The notes under the pieces were generated by a model. That model was not told where the DNA came from. It did not search any database and saw only the letters and a list, made by a program, of their open reading frames with translations. Shown in pieces: positions 1 through 5,796 of a DNA stretch of 6,454 nucleotides. Position numbers and translations under genes: made by a program. The stretch's first letter is position 1, and each line of letters starts with the position of its first letter. Source of the stretch: Acidobacteriota bacterium (GTDB lineage: Bacteria; Acidobacteriota; Terriglobia; UBA7540); assembly GCA_021789565.1 (NCBI GenBank), contig JAJYJL010000494.1, positions 1-6,454 of the forward strand. The letters are read 5' to 3'.

Positions 1-335
1 TCAGCGCCGAGCATCTTCTTCAGAACATACCCTGCAACTCCAATCTTCAGAAAGCGCCGGACATATTCCGGATCGTCGTACTGGGTCAGAACGAGCACAC
101 GTGTTTTCGGCGCTTCTCTCTTGAGTTCAAGCGTTGCCTCGAGCCCGCCGAGACCTGGCATTGCGATGTCCATCAGGACGACGTCGGGTTTGAGTTCCTT
201 GCACTGGTCGATAGCCTGCCGGCCGTCGGTGGCCTCGCCGATGACCTCGATGTCCGGGGTCAGGTTCAGGAGGGCCTTGATCCCGTCGCGCACCAGAGCA
301 TGATCGTCGGCGATGAGAACGCGAATCTTACCCAT
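1..335 (-). CDS. NarL/FixJ-type response regulator, receiver domain (partial, runs off left edge)
   Basis: This is the DNA-binding partner expected for the adjacent sensor kinase. Only the first 111 residues are in the window, and they form a nearly complete CheY-like receiver domain. The acidic pair D10/D11 follows the first strand (IRVLIADDH). The phosphoacceptor is D56 in VLMDIAMPG. The switch threonine is T84 (VLVLTQYDD) and the conserved lysine is K106 (GYVLKK). This sequence style is typical of regulators with a C-terminal LuxR/NarL helix-turn-helix, but that domain lies outside the window, so the output type is inferred. The ATG overlaps the kinase stop region by 8 nt (ATGGGTAA), which implies translational coupling. 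A GGAG Shine-Dalgarno sits 6 nt upstream (complement of 342-345). In this family, phosphotransfer comes from a HisKA_3 kinase such as its neighbour. Targets are unknown; the cytochrome promoters nearby are natural candidates. Confidence 0.95.
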   Translation of the reverse strand, partial: MGKIRVLIADDHALVRDGIKALLNLTPDIEVIGEATDGRQAIDQCKELKPDVVLMDIAMPGLGGLEATLELKREAPKTRVLVLTQYDDPEYVRRFLKIGVAGYVLKKMLGA

Positions 336-2187
336 GAGTTTCTCCGCGTGGCACGGTCAGCACGAGGCGCGTGCCCCGGCCCGGCGCAGAATCGATCAGC
401 GCGTTTCCGCCAAGAATTTCCATTCTCTCCCGTATACCGGCCAGGCCAAGCCCGCGACCAGTGGCAGCCGTGTCGAAAATGCTTGCCGGATCGAAGCCCT
501 GGCCGTCGTCTTCTATCTCAATAGTAACAGTCTCAGGCGTGGCGGCGCACTGGATAAGGACCGTCTCAGCCTGCGAATGTTTGACGATGTTGGTGATCGC
601 TTCTTGCACGGCGCGAAAGAGCGCCGTTTCAATTTCCGGAGCAAGACGCACATCCTCTTCGTCGCTTTCGCAGCGCACGGCAATCCCCCGACGCTTCAGG
701 TCGCGCTCTGCATACCAGGCGATCGCACGAAACAGGCCAAGGTCATCCAGGACGGAAGGCCGCAGGTCGAAGCTCAATCGGTGAATTCCGTCGAGTGTCC
801 GGAGGGCGATCGCTCGTGCTTCCAGCAGGCGGCCGCGCGAGACGCCTTCTGGCAGTGTTGAGATAGCCGTATCAAGTTCGAGGGCCAGCGCGCCGATCAC
901 CTGGCTGGTTTCGTCATGCAGCTCACGCGCGATCCGCCGGCGCTCCTCTTCCTGCGCCCGGATCAGTTTTTGCAAAAGCATTGTCCTGAGTTGATCGCGC
1001 TGCTTGAGTTCCTCGTAAAGCTTTTCGATTTCCGCAGTGCGTTCCTGGATACGCAGTTCCAGAAGGTCGCGACCTTTTGCCACGTCGTCGAGTGACTGCT
1101 GCAGCGCCGCCCGCATCCTCTCTAGCGCCTTGCTCAGGTGCCCCACTTCGTCGCTGCCCAGATCGGGCACCGGAGTTTCCAGTTCGCCCGCCGCAATCTG
1201 TTCTGCTGTCGCGACCAGTCTTGAGAGCGGCGCGGTGATGCTCGACGCTGCGCCCAGGGCGAATGCCAGCGCGAGGAGCGCCAGGGCAGAGCCCCAGATC
1301 AGAATCTTTCCGCGCAGCGCCGCCACAGTGGAGAATGCCTGGGTCTTGGGTTGCCGGATGTTGATTCCCCATGACCCACGCGATGGAAGCGGAGCAAAGG
1401 CCATCACTTCGTCCACCCGTTGTTCCACCGGCCCGCTCTGATGGCATCCGTGGCAGGTGCCTGCTGCCGGAGTTCGCTCCTCGATCAGCGTTGCCAGAAA
1501 GTCCCTGTGATCGCTTTCCGTGAACAACCGCCTTTGAGCCGTGCTGGCGATGACAATGCCGTGCTGGTCCACCAGGTCTACAGTTTCGCGGCCCACGAGC
1601 GGCACAAAATTCAGCAGCCCGCGGAAGGCCGGACTCTCGGGGTCAATCTCGCCGCCTATGATTCCGACCACCCGGCTTTGCGGGTTCCGCAGTGGGACAA
1701 GAAGGAAGAGCCGGCGAGCGCCGCCGCTTGTGCGCGAAAGTGCGGAAATCTGCGGCAAACCCTTTTCGAGCGCCAGCCGGAATGCGGAAAGCCCCGGCGA
1801 CAGCCCGATTTCGCCATTCGAGGACGGTTCCGCCTGAACTACTTTGCCTGTGGGATCAAGCAGAAAGTCACGCGCCAGAAAACGGGAACGGACATAAGCC
1901 TCGCGGAGAGCCGATTGCTGCACCAGCAGGCCTGGCGCGCCCGATGCAGGCGAGATCCTCTCGAGCAGCTCAAGGTCGGAATTCAATGCGGAATCAACGT
2001 TAGCGGCAACGCTGATTGCCAGTTGCTTCCGTTCCTCCAGCACCTGCTTTCCCATCGCCTGGACAGTTGACCAGCTTAGCCAGCCGAGAATGGCTATCGC
2101 GCTGAGTGTTCCTCCCATCGTCAGCAGCACGATCCGGACGCGAAGTCCGCGCCGCACACTCGAATTGGAATTGACCGCGGCCATCAT
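328..2187 (-). CDS. Membrane sensor histidine kinase (HisKA_3 type) with a c-type heme motif in its extracytoplasmic sensor domain
   Basis: The 619-residue kinase is complete. TM1 spans about residues 19-39, followed by a periplasmic region (about 40-293) that looks like a double-Cache fold. Its end, MAFAPLP..GSWGINIRQP (262-280), resembles the last strands of dCache_1 domains. TM2 is at about 294-314, HAMP at about 315-368, and a charged coiled coil at about 369-412. The HisKA_3 dimerisation domain has the phosphoacceptor H424 in RELHDE. The HATPase_c domain has an N box around N533 (QEAITNIVKHS), G1 at DDGQGFD (560-566) and G2 at GRGLGLAGIRER. The oddity is CHGCH at 245-249 (DNA 1441-1455), a canonical CXXCH heme c attachment site on the periplasmic side, where cytochrome maturation occurs. 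The kinase therefore probably senses redox potential or a heme ligand. An AGGAG Shine-Dalgarno lies 5 nt before the first of two adjacent ATGs. The gene follows the b cytochrome by 30 nt and overlaps the regulator by 8 nt. The kinase identity is secure; the heme is a strong prediction and the signal unknown. Confidence 0.95.
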   Translation of the reverse strand: MMAAVNSNSSVRRGLRVRIVLLTMGGTLSAIAILGWLSWSTVQAMGKQVLEERKQLAISVAANVDSALNSDLELLERISPASGAPGLLVQQSALREAYVRSRFLARDFLLDPTGKVVQAEPSSNGEIGLSPGLSAFRLALEKGLPQISALSRTSGGARRLFLLVPLRNPQSRVVGIIGGEIDPESPAFRGLLNFVPLVGRETVDLVDQHGIVIASTAQRRLFTESDHRDFLATLIEERTPAAGTCHGCHQSGPVEQRVDEVMAFAPLPSRGSWGINIRQPKTQAFSTVAALRGKILIWGSALALLALAFALGAASSITAPLSRLVATAEQIAAGELETPVPDLGSDEVGHLSKALERMRAALQQSLDDVAKGRDLLELRIQERTAEIEKLYEELKQRDQLRTMLLQKLIRAQEEERRRIARELHDETSQVIGALALELDTAISTLPEGVSRGRLLEARAIALRTLDGIHRLSFDLRPSVLDDLGLFRAIAWYAERDLKRRGIAVRCESDEEDVRLAPEIETALFRAVQEAITNIVKHSQAETVLIQCAATPETVTIEIEDDGQGFDPASIFDTAATGRGLGLAGIRERMEILGGNALIDSAPGRGTRLVLTVPRGETHG

Positions 2188-2217
2188 TGCGGCTCCTGGC
2201 TATGCGGGCTGGTTCCT

Positions 2218-2919
2218 TCACGCCGATGGGGACGCGCCCGGCTTCTCTTCATTTTTGGCGAGTGTCTCCTCATACTCAAGCGGATGTTCTTTCTCCATCC
2301 GCTCTCGGACGATCTTTCCCGTGAAGATGCTGGGATCGAATGGAAAAGCCTCAGGAGACAAATGGGCATTGAAGAGATGCCAGGTGATGACAACCAGGAA
2401 GGCCAGCAATCCTTCTTTCCCGTGCGCCATCATGGCTGCCGGGATTACCTCGCCGGGAAGTAATCGCGTTGTCAGAACAGGAAAGTAAAGCATAAATCCG
2501 GTCACGATCATGACGATCGAGCCGATCAGCATGCCCCAATACTCCCATTTCTGCCGGTAGTCGAAGCGGCCAAAGCGGGGCTGATCTTCGGAGAGCCGCA
2601 GGTAATATCGCAGCATCATGATGGCGTCCTGGAAGTCTTTTCGCGTGGGGACGATCGAAGGCCGGGCCCTGCCGGTGGCCACCTGCCAAAGGCCGGTTCC
2701 CAGGTGCCAGACCACAAGCACGGTGAATGCAATTCCCGCCCCTCGATGGACCCACCGCACGCGGTCGATGCCTCCCGTTGTAAGGATCATCCACTCGGCC
2801 CAGTGCATGGGGAAGAACTCCTGGGTCAGGCCGGTCACAGCCAGTACAATAAACAGCAAACCGACACAAGCGTGCTCGATCCGCTGCCGCAACGAAAACC
2901 GCGTGAAATATTCCGTCAT
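2218..2919 (-). CDS. Integral-membrane b-type cytochrome (cytochrome b561 / FdnI-HydC-like), partner of the nonaheme cytochrome
   Basis: This 233-residue protein has four hydrophobic helices at about 16-33, 56-78, 128-148 and 168-185, the size and layout of the gamma/cytochrome b subunits of formate dehydrogenases and Ni-Fe hydrogenases. Such subunits bind two b hemes and exchange electrons with the quinone pool. Candidate heme ligands are H16 (helix 1), H58 and H72 (helix 2, 14 apart), H166 and H181 (helix 4, 15 apart) and H186. All six recur at matching spacing in the second b cytochrome of this window. The C-terminal tail from about 200 is charged (IVRERMEKEHPLEYEE) and probably cytoplasmic. 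The ATG overlaps the upstream multiheme gene's TGA by 4 nt (ATGA), so the two products are probably made together as a bc complex. No dehydrogenase or hydrogenase catalytic gene is nearby, so a direct quinol-to-multiheme role is inferred. Exact ligand assignment is not certain. Confidence 0.93.
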   Translation of the reverse strand: MTEYFTRFSLRQRIEHACVGLLFIVLAVTGLTQEFFPMHWAEWMILTTGGIDRVRWVHRGAGIAFTVLVVWHLGTGLWQVATGRARPSIVPTRKDFQDAIMMLRYYLRLSEDQPRFGRFDYRQKWEYWGMLIGSIVMIVTGFMLYFPVLTTRLLPGEVIPAAMMAHGKEGLLAFLVVITWHLFNAHLSPEAFPFDPSIFTGKIVRERMEKEHPLEYEETLAKNEEKPGASPSA

Positions 2920-3995
2920 CGATTCACCACCGCCCGCCAGAGATGGAGCAGGATCTGCAATACCAGGCCGCCAATCACGAACGGAATAAGGATGGTATAA
3001 AACAGGTTCACTACGTAAACCAGCGGTGAATGCCGAAGGCTGGGCTCATAGTGCCCAAGCCATGCCGAAGGGAAATTGGCGCTGGCGTCAGTGTGGCATC
3101 TGCGGCAGGTTGTCAGCAGGTTTTCCTTGATCGCCACCAGTCCCGCGCCGTTCACCTTCCGGATGTCATGCACGCCGTGGCAGTCGGTGCAGGTTGCCGT
3201 AAACTCCCGGGGACGGGCCTTCCCTGTGCGCTCGAGTGAAGCTGTCATGCCGTGGAAGTCGTTCAGATATGTGGTGAGGACCTCAGTGGAGATCCCGTAT
3301 TTTGCCATCAACTGCTTGTTGGCATGGCAACCGGCGCACAGTTGCGGGATTTGCAGGTGCCACGACGGTGAGAGTGGGTTGGCAGTGTCGTGAGCATGAT
3401 GGCAATCAGTACACACCGGAACGTCATTGTTTCCCTGCTCGATCAGGGCCTTCCCGTGGACGCTCTTGACGTACTCGGCCGCAATCGCCTTGTGGCAGTG
3501 GGCGCAGGCCTGCGAAATGCGCGAGCGCGGCTGTGCGGGCGGGGCGATTGCGTGAGACCCATGGCAATCAACGCAGGTCGGAGCACTTTGATTGCCCTTG
3601 GCCAGCGCCGCGTAGTGAACGTCATCAAGCAGGCGGCTGTATTCGGCAAAATGGCACTGCTTGCAAACCTGATAAGAGGCCAGAGAGACGGCATGCTCGT
3701 CAGGGAAGGTCCTGGTAGGGTGCGGGATCGTGGTAATGTCGCTATGGCAGTCGGTACATGCCAGCCCCGCGTGGACCGACCCGGAGAGCGCCTTGTGGTT
3801 GACATAAAGGGATAGTGTTTTGCCGTTCCCCAGTTTAATTGACGCAGAGGGGTCGCCGTGGCAGGCGAGGCAAACATCATTAGATAACGCCTCGCCACGC
3901 AAGGCTGCGCTTTGGGCCCCTGACGGAATCAGGAGCGTCCCGGCAGCAACCAGCAGTACAACGAATCCGACGAACCCAGTCAGCTTTTGGCCCAT
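2916..3995 (-). CDS. Nonaheme c-type cytochrome, membrane-anchored, periplasmic (cytochrome c3/NapC-like multiheme family)
   Basis: This 359-residue protein has nine CXXCH heme c sites, beginning at residues 42, 80, 111, 141, 164, 195, 220, 269 and 297. An N-terminal signal peptide (hydrophobic about 7-24, cleavage near 27-31) and a C-terminal helix (about 326-350) with a short basic tail place the hemes in the periplasm and anchor the protein in the inner membrane. Extra histidines in motifs such as VHGKAL and DFHGM are likely distal axial ligands, making bis-His hemes. No catalytic signature was seen, so it is best read as an electron wire fed by the overlapping b cytochrome gene. The ATG start at 3995 was chosen because it opens a clean signal peptide and has a GAGAGG Shine-Dalgarno (complement of 4000-4005). 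An in-frame TTG at 4133 would add 46 non-signal residues and is less likely. The nine-heme-plus-b arrangement recalls Geobacter CbcL, where, from memory, the two parts are fused in one protein. Confidence 0.93.
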   Translation of the reverse strand: MGQKLTGFVGFVVLLVAAGTLLIPSGAQSAALRGEALSNDVCLACHGDPSASIKLGNGKTLSLYVNHKALSGSVHAGLACTDCHSDITTIPHPTRTFPDEHAVSLASYQVCKQCHFAEYSRLLDDVHYAALAKGNQSAPTCVDCHGSHAIAPPAQPRSRISQACAHCHKAIAAEYVKSVHGKALIEQGNNDVPVCTDCHHAHDTANPLSPSWHLQIPQLCAGCHANKQLMAKYGISTEVLTTYLNDFHGMTASLERTGKARPREFTATCTDCHGVHDIRKVNGAGLVAIKENLLTTCRRCHTDASANFPSAWLGHYEPSLRHSPLVYVVNLFYTILIPFVIGGLVLQILLHLWRAVVNR

Positions 3996-4154
3996 CGAAC
4001 CTCTCGTTTCTTCCGCAGGCGCCCCAAGAACTGCCGCGTGTTGAGAAACATGCGCGAATTGGCAGGGCCTGCTCACGGTTTCCCACCTTCCGTCGGTGGA
4101 ATTCCCCTGGCGTTCTAAAGGGGCTCGGATCAACCCGGTCCAGCGCTATCTCCC
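3996..4154 (-). other. Predicted long 5' leader of the nonaheme cytochrome operon
   Basis: If transcription starts near 4154, as the -10-like hexamer at 4166-4161 suggests, the message has an untranslated leader of about 159 nt. The only in-frame extension starts at a TTG (4133-4131) and encodes residues without signal-peptide or heme features, so it looks non-coding. The leader could form a small hairpin with a 5-bp stem (CCACC at 4083-4087 with GGTGG at 4095-4099) and a 7-nt loop. No recognised riboswitch and no U-tract terminator were seen. The leader boundary depends on the promoter prediction. Confidence 0.35.
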
Positions 4155-4160
4155 GCTAAT

Positions 4161-4166
4161 AATCTA
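4161..4166 (-). promoter_or_regulatory. Candidate -10 element of the leftward promoter (TAGATT)
   Basis: Read on the minus strand, 4166 to 4161 is TAGATT, matching 4 of 6 positions of TATAAT. It sits in a short AT-rich island of a GC-rich region. With +1 near 4154, the CRP-like dyad at 4188-4203 centres at -41.5, the classic class II activator position, and the dyad at 4210-4225 centres at -63.5. No good -35 hexamer is seen, which is expected when an activator covers that position. An overlapping alternative, TATTAG (4161-4156), would move +1 to about 4149. The hexamer alone is weak; its placement relative to the dyads is the main support. Confidence 0.4.
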
Positions 4167-4187
4167 GGGCCTCGAAAACCCGCGCGC

Positions 4188-4203
4188 TGTAAATATGATC
4201 ACA
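4188..4203. promoter_or_regulatory. CRP/FNR-family-like operator, site L1 (TGTAA-N6-TCACA)
   Basis: The 16-bp dyad TGTAAATATGATCACA matches the CRP-type consensus TGTGA-N6-TCACA at 9 of 10 defined positions. Its centre is 22 bp, about two helical turns, from the centre of the next dyad (4210-4225), and it falls at -41.5 relative to the predicted leftward start. It fits the FNR consensus TTGAT-N4-ATCAA less well (6 of 10). The cognate regulator is not encoded in the window. Confidence 0.55.
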
Positions 4204-4209
4204 CCCTTT

Positions 4210-4225
4210 CGTGATGCTCATCACA
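4210..4225. promoter_or_regulatory. CRP/FNR-family-like operator, site L2 (CGTGA-N6-TCACA)
   Basis: CGTGATGCTCATCACA matches TGTGA-N6-TCACA at 9 of 10 positions and contains a perfect 6-bp inverted repeat (GTGATG, CATCAC) around a 2-bp centre. It is the most symmetrical of the four dyads. It also matches 8 of 10 positions of the FNR consensus, so either a CRP-like or an FNR-like protein could bind. It centres at about -63.5 from the predicted leftward start, a plausible class I position next to site L1. Confidence 0.6.
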
Positions 4226-4289
4226 GGCCCGCTCCCGTAAAGCGGATGGGTCCAAGGCCGAAAACGATTCTCCCCGGAAGGTTTCGGGT

Positions 4290-4305
4290 TGTGATTAGCG
4301 TCACT
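4290..4305. promoter_or_regulatory. CRP/FNR-family-like operator, site R2 (TGTGA-N6-TCACT)
   Basis: TGTGATTAGCGTCACT matches TGTGA-N6-TCACA at 9 of 10 positions. Its centre is exactly 80 bp from site L2 and 22 bp from the weaker dyad at 4312-4327. Relative to the predicted rightward start near 4361 it lies at -63.5, mirroring site L2 on the other side. Confidence 0.5.
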
Positions 4306-4311
4306 TGCGAA

Positions 4312-4327
4312 TGTGGCGAAGGTCACG
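4312..4327. promoter_or_regulatory. Weaker CRP/FNR-family-like operator, site R1 (TGTGG-N6-TCACG)
   Basis: TGTGGCGAAGGTCACG matches the CRP-type dyad at 8 of 10 positions. It would not be called alone. It is listed because it lies 22 bp from the better site at 4290-4305 and at -41.5 from the predicted rightward start, reproducing the geometry of the left pair. Confidence 0.35.
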
Positions 4328-4348
4328 GCGTCTGCTGGCTATGTTGAG

Positions 4349-4354
4349 TATTCT
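4349..4354 (+). promoter_or_regulatory. Candidate -10 element of the rightward promoter (TATTCT)
   Basis: TATTCT matches TATAAT at 4 of 6 positions and is preceded by TGAG, close to but not in register with an extended -10 TGN. With +1 near 4361, the dyads at 4312-4327 and 4290-4305 centre at -41.5 and -63.5, the same offsets as on the leftward side. No convincing -35 hexamer is present. Confidence rests on this mirrored spacing rather than on the hexamer. Confidence 0.35.
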
Positions 4355-4360
4355 TCGCTA

Positions 4361-4566
4361 CTGAAAGAACCGTTTGGACCGCGGCTCAAGGGTCGGTGTG
4401 GGAACGGAACCCGCGGAACGAAGCTACATCGGGTGATAGTGCTCCTCTGGGGCCACGTTGAACCAGTCAGAGCGATAGACGATTGCGGCAATCCCTCCCG
4501 GGACGGGCGCAAACCGTAACCGTTTGAAACGGCAGCGAGCAGAACCTGGCACGGCGAGTGTGAATT
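4361..4566 (+). other. Predicted long 5' leader of the undecaheme cytochrome operon
   Basis: From the predicted start near 4361 to the ATG at 4567 there is a leader of about 206 nt. A 68-codon GTG-initiated frame (4313-4519) crosses it but shows no domain, signal peptide or convincing ribosome site, so it is treated as non-coding. Two CCGCGG palindromes (4379-4384 and 4411-4416) are the only obvious repeats. No terminator or known riboswitch was recognised. Confidence 0.3.
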
Positions 4567-5781
4567 ATGAACGCCTGGCAACGGTACGCGGTAGTGACGA
4601 TAGCGGTTCTGGTGCTCTCCCTGGCAGGCTGGGCAAAGGGTTTGGGTGCACCCGGCGGTCTGGATTGTCTGGCTTGCCACGGTCAATCCGGTTTTACGGA
4701 TTCGAACGGCCACGACATCCATATTGATCAAAAGCAATTCGCGTCCTCCGTTCACGGAGCGCTGGGCTGCCAGGCTTGCCATTCCGACGTTACAGAGTTC
4801 CCTCACAAGTTGCCTGTCCAGAAAGTGGCCTGCTCCGCCTGCCACGCCGATGAGGGTTCAGGTGTCGCGGCCAGTGTGCACAAAACGGTGATGAATAACC
4901 CTGCGTCGCCCGCCTGTCTGAATTGTCACGGGAATCCGCACATGATCGCCCCCGTGAAAGACTCTCGTTCTCCAGTCTACGCACTGAACCTGCCGCGCAC
5001 TTGCGGAACCTGTCACGGAAATCCCGAAGTGGCAAAGAAGTATGGACTCCCTAACGTCTACTCGCTGTACATCGATTCCATTCACGGATTTGCTCTCACA
5101 CGCGACGGGTTGCTGGTAGCTGCTACATGCACAAGCTGCCACGGGTCTCACAAAATCCTGGCGCCGAACGATCCTCAGAGCCAGGTGTTCCGGACCAATA
5201 TTCCCAAGACGTGCGGAACCTGCCATGCAGGGATAGAGGAGCAATATTTCCAGGGGGCCCACGGCAAGGCCCTCAATGCGGGCGTGTCCGACGCACCCGT
5301 CTGCACCAGTTGCCATACGGCGCATTCCATTGAAAGCGTCCGCACGGCGGAATGGCAACTGAAGACAACCGCCAAGTGCGGAAGCTGCCACCAGGAGCGC
5401 GCGAAAACTTACGAAGACACGTTCCATGGCCAGGTGACGACGCTCGGTTTTGTGGTTACGGCCCGGTGCTGGAGCTGCCACGAAGCCCATGAAATCCTTC
5501 CTGCGTCTGACCCGAGATCGTCCATCGCGCCTGCGAACCTTACCAAGACCTGCGGCCATTGTCATGGACCCGTAACAAAGAGCTTCGTCAGCTATGACCC
5601 GCATGCCAACCCTCGCGATCGCAGGCACTATCCGGGACTCTACTACACGGCCCGCTTTATGAATCTCCTGATGCTGGCGGTGTTTGGCTTTTTTGGCCTG
5701 CACACCATTATGTGGTTCATTCGTTCCATGATTGAACGGCGCAAGAGTGAAGGAAAGGGTGAGAAGGCTGCGTCCGAATAG
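4567..5781 (+). CDS. Undecaheme c-type cytochrome, membrane-anchored, periplasmic (paralogue of the leftward nonaheme protein)
   Basis: This 404-residue protein has eleven CXXCH heme c sites, beginning at residues 34, 68, 89, 117, 146, 188, 216, 246, 271, 301 and 329. A signal peptide (hydrophobic about 8-21, possible cleavage near 23) and a C-terminal helix (about 363-386) with a basic tail (RSMIERRKSEGK) give the same topology as the leftward cytochrome: hemes in the periplasm, anchor in the inner membrane. Repeating units of CGTCH..HGKAL..CTSCH..H-I style show that the middle is built from two-heme modules. Two more hemes than its paralogue are explained by one extra module. Histidines such as H173, H232 and H287 in HG motifs are likely axial ligands. 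The ATG at 4567 is preceded by a weak GGCGAG. The b cytochrome gene follows after 15 nt, so the two probably form a second quinol-linked bc module. No enzyme active-site signature was seen; the electron acceptor is unknown. Confidence 0.93.
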   Translation: MNAWQRYAVVTIAVLVLSLAGWAKGLGAPGGLDCLACHGQSGFTDSNGHDIHIDQKQFASSVHGALGCQACHSDVTEFPHKLPVQKVACSACHADEGSGVAASVHKTVMNNPASPACLNCHGNPHMIAPVKDSRSPVYALNLPRTCGTCHGNPEVAKKYGLPNVYSLYIDSIHGFALTRDGLLVAATCTSCHGSHKILAPNDPQSQVFRTNIPKTCGTCHAGIEEQYFQGAHGKALNAGVSDAPVCTSCHTAHSIESVRTAEWQLKTTAKCGSCHQERAKTYEDTFHGQVTTLGFVVTARCWSCHEAHEILPASDPRSSIAPANLTKTCGHCHGPVTKSFVSYDPHANPRDRRHYPGLYYTARFMNLLMLAVFGFFGLHTIMWFIRSMIERRKSEGKGEKAASE

Positions 5782-5796
5782 CGCGGCAGAGGTGAA

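Noticed and set aside
1420..2070. Plus-strand open frame (216 codons) opposite the kinase
   Set aside because: The minus-strand kinase is complete with all catalytic boxes; the opposite frame has no recognisable features.
4062..4080. Second sigma-54-like match (TTGGCAGGGCCTGC)
   Set aside because: The GG and GC dinucleotides are 8 nt apart rather than the required 10.
3996..4133. N-terminal extension of the nonaheme cytochrome from a TTG at 4133
   Set aside because: The extra 46 residues are polar and would bury the signal peptide; the ATG at 3995 has a Shine-Dalgarno and a standard signal sequence.
4229..4245. Small inverted repeat CCGCT/AGCGG between the two operator pairs
   Set aside because: A 5-bp stem with a 7-nt loop is common by chance and lacks a U-tract, so it is not called a terminator.
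4313..4519. 68-codon GTG-initiated frame in the divergent intergenic region
   Set aside because: No convincing ribosome site, domain, or signal peptide, and it overlaps the predicted promoter and operator.
4547..4562. Sigma-54-like -24 box (TGGCACG) just before the undecaheme gene
   Set aside because: The -12 element reads GTGTG and lacks the required GC; the start would also fall inside the coding sequence.
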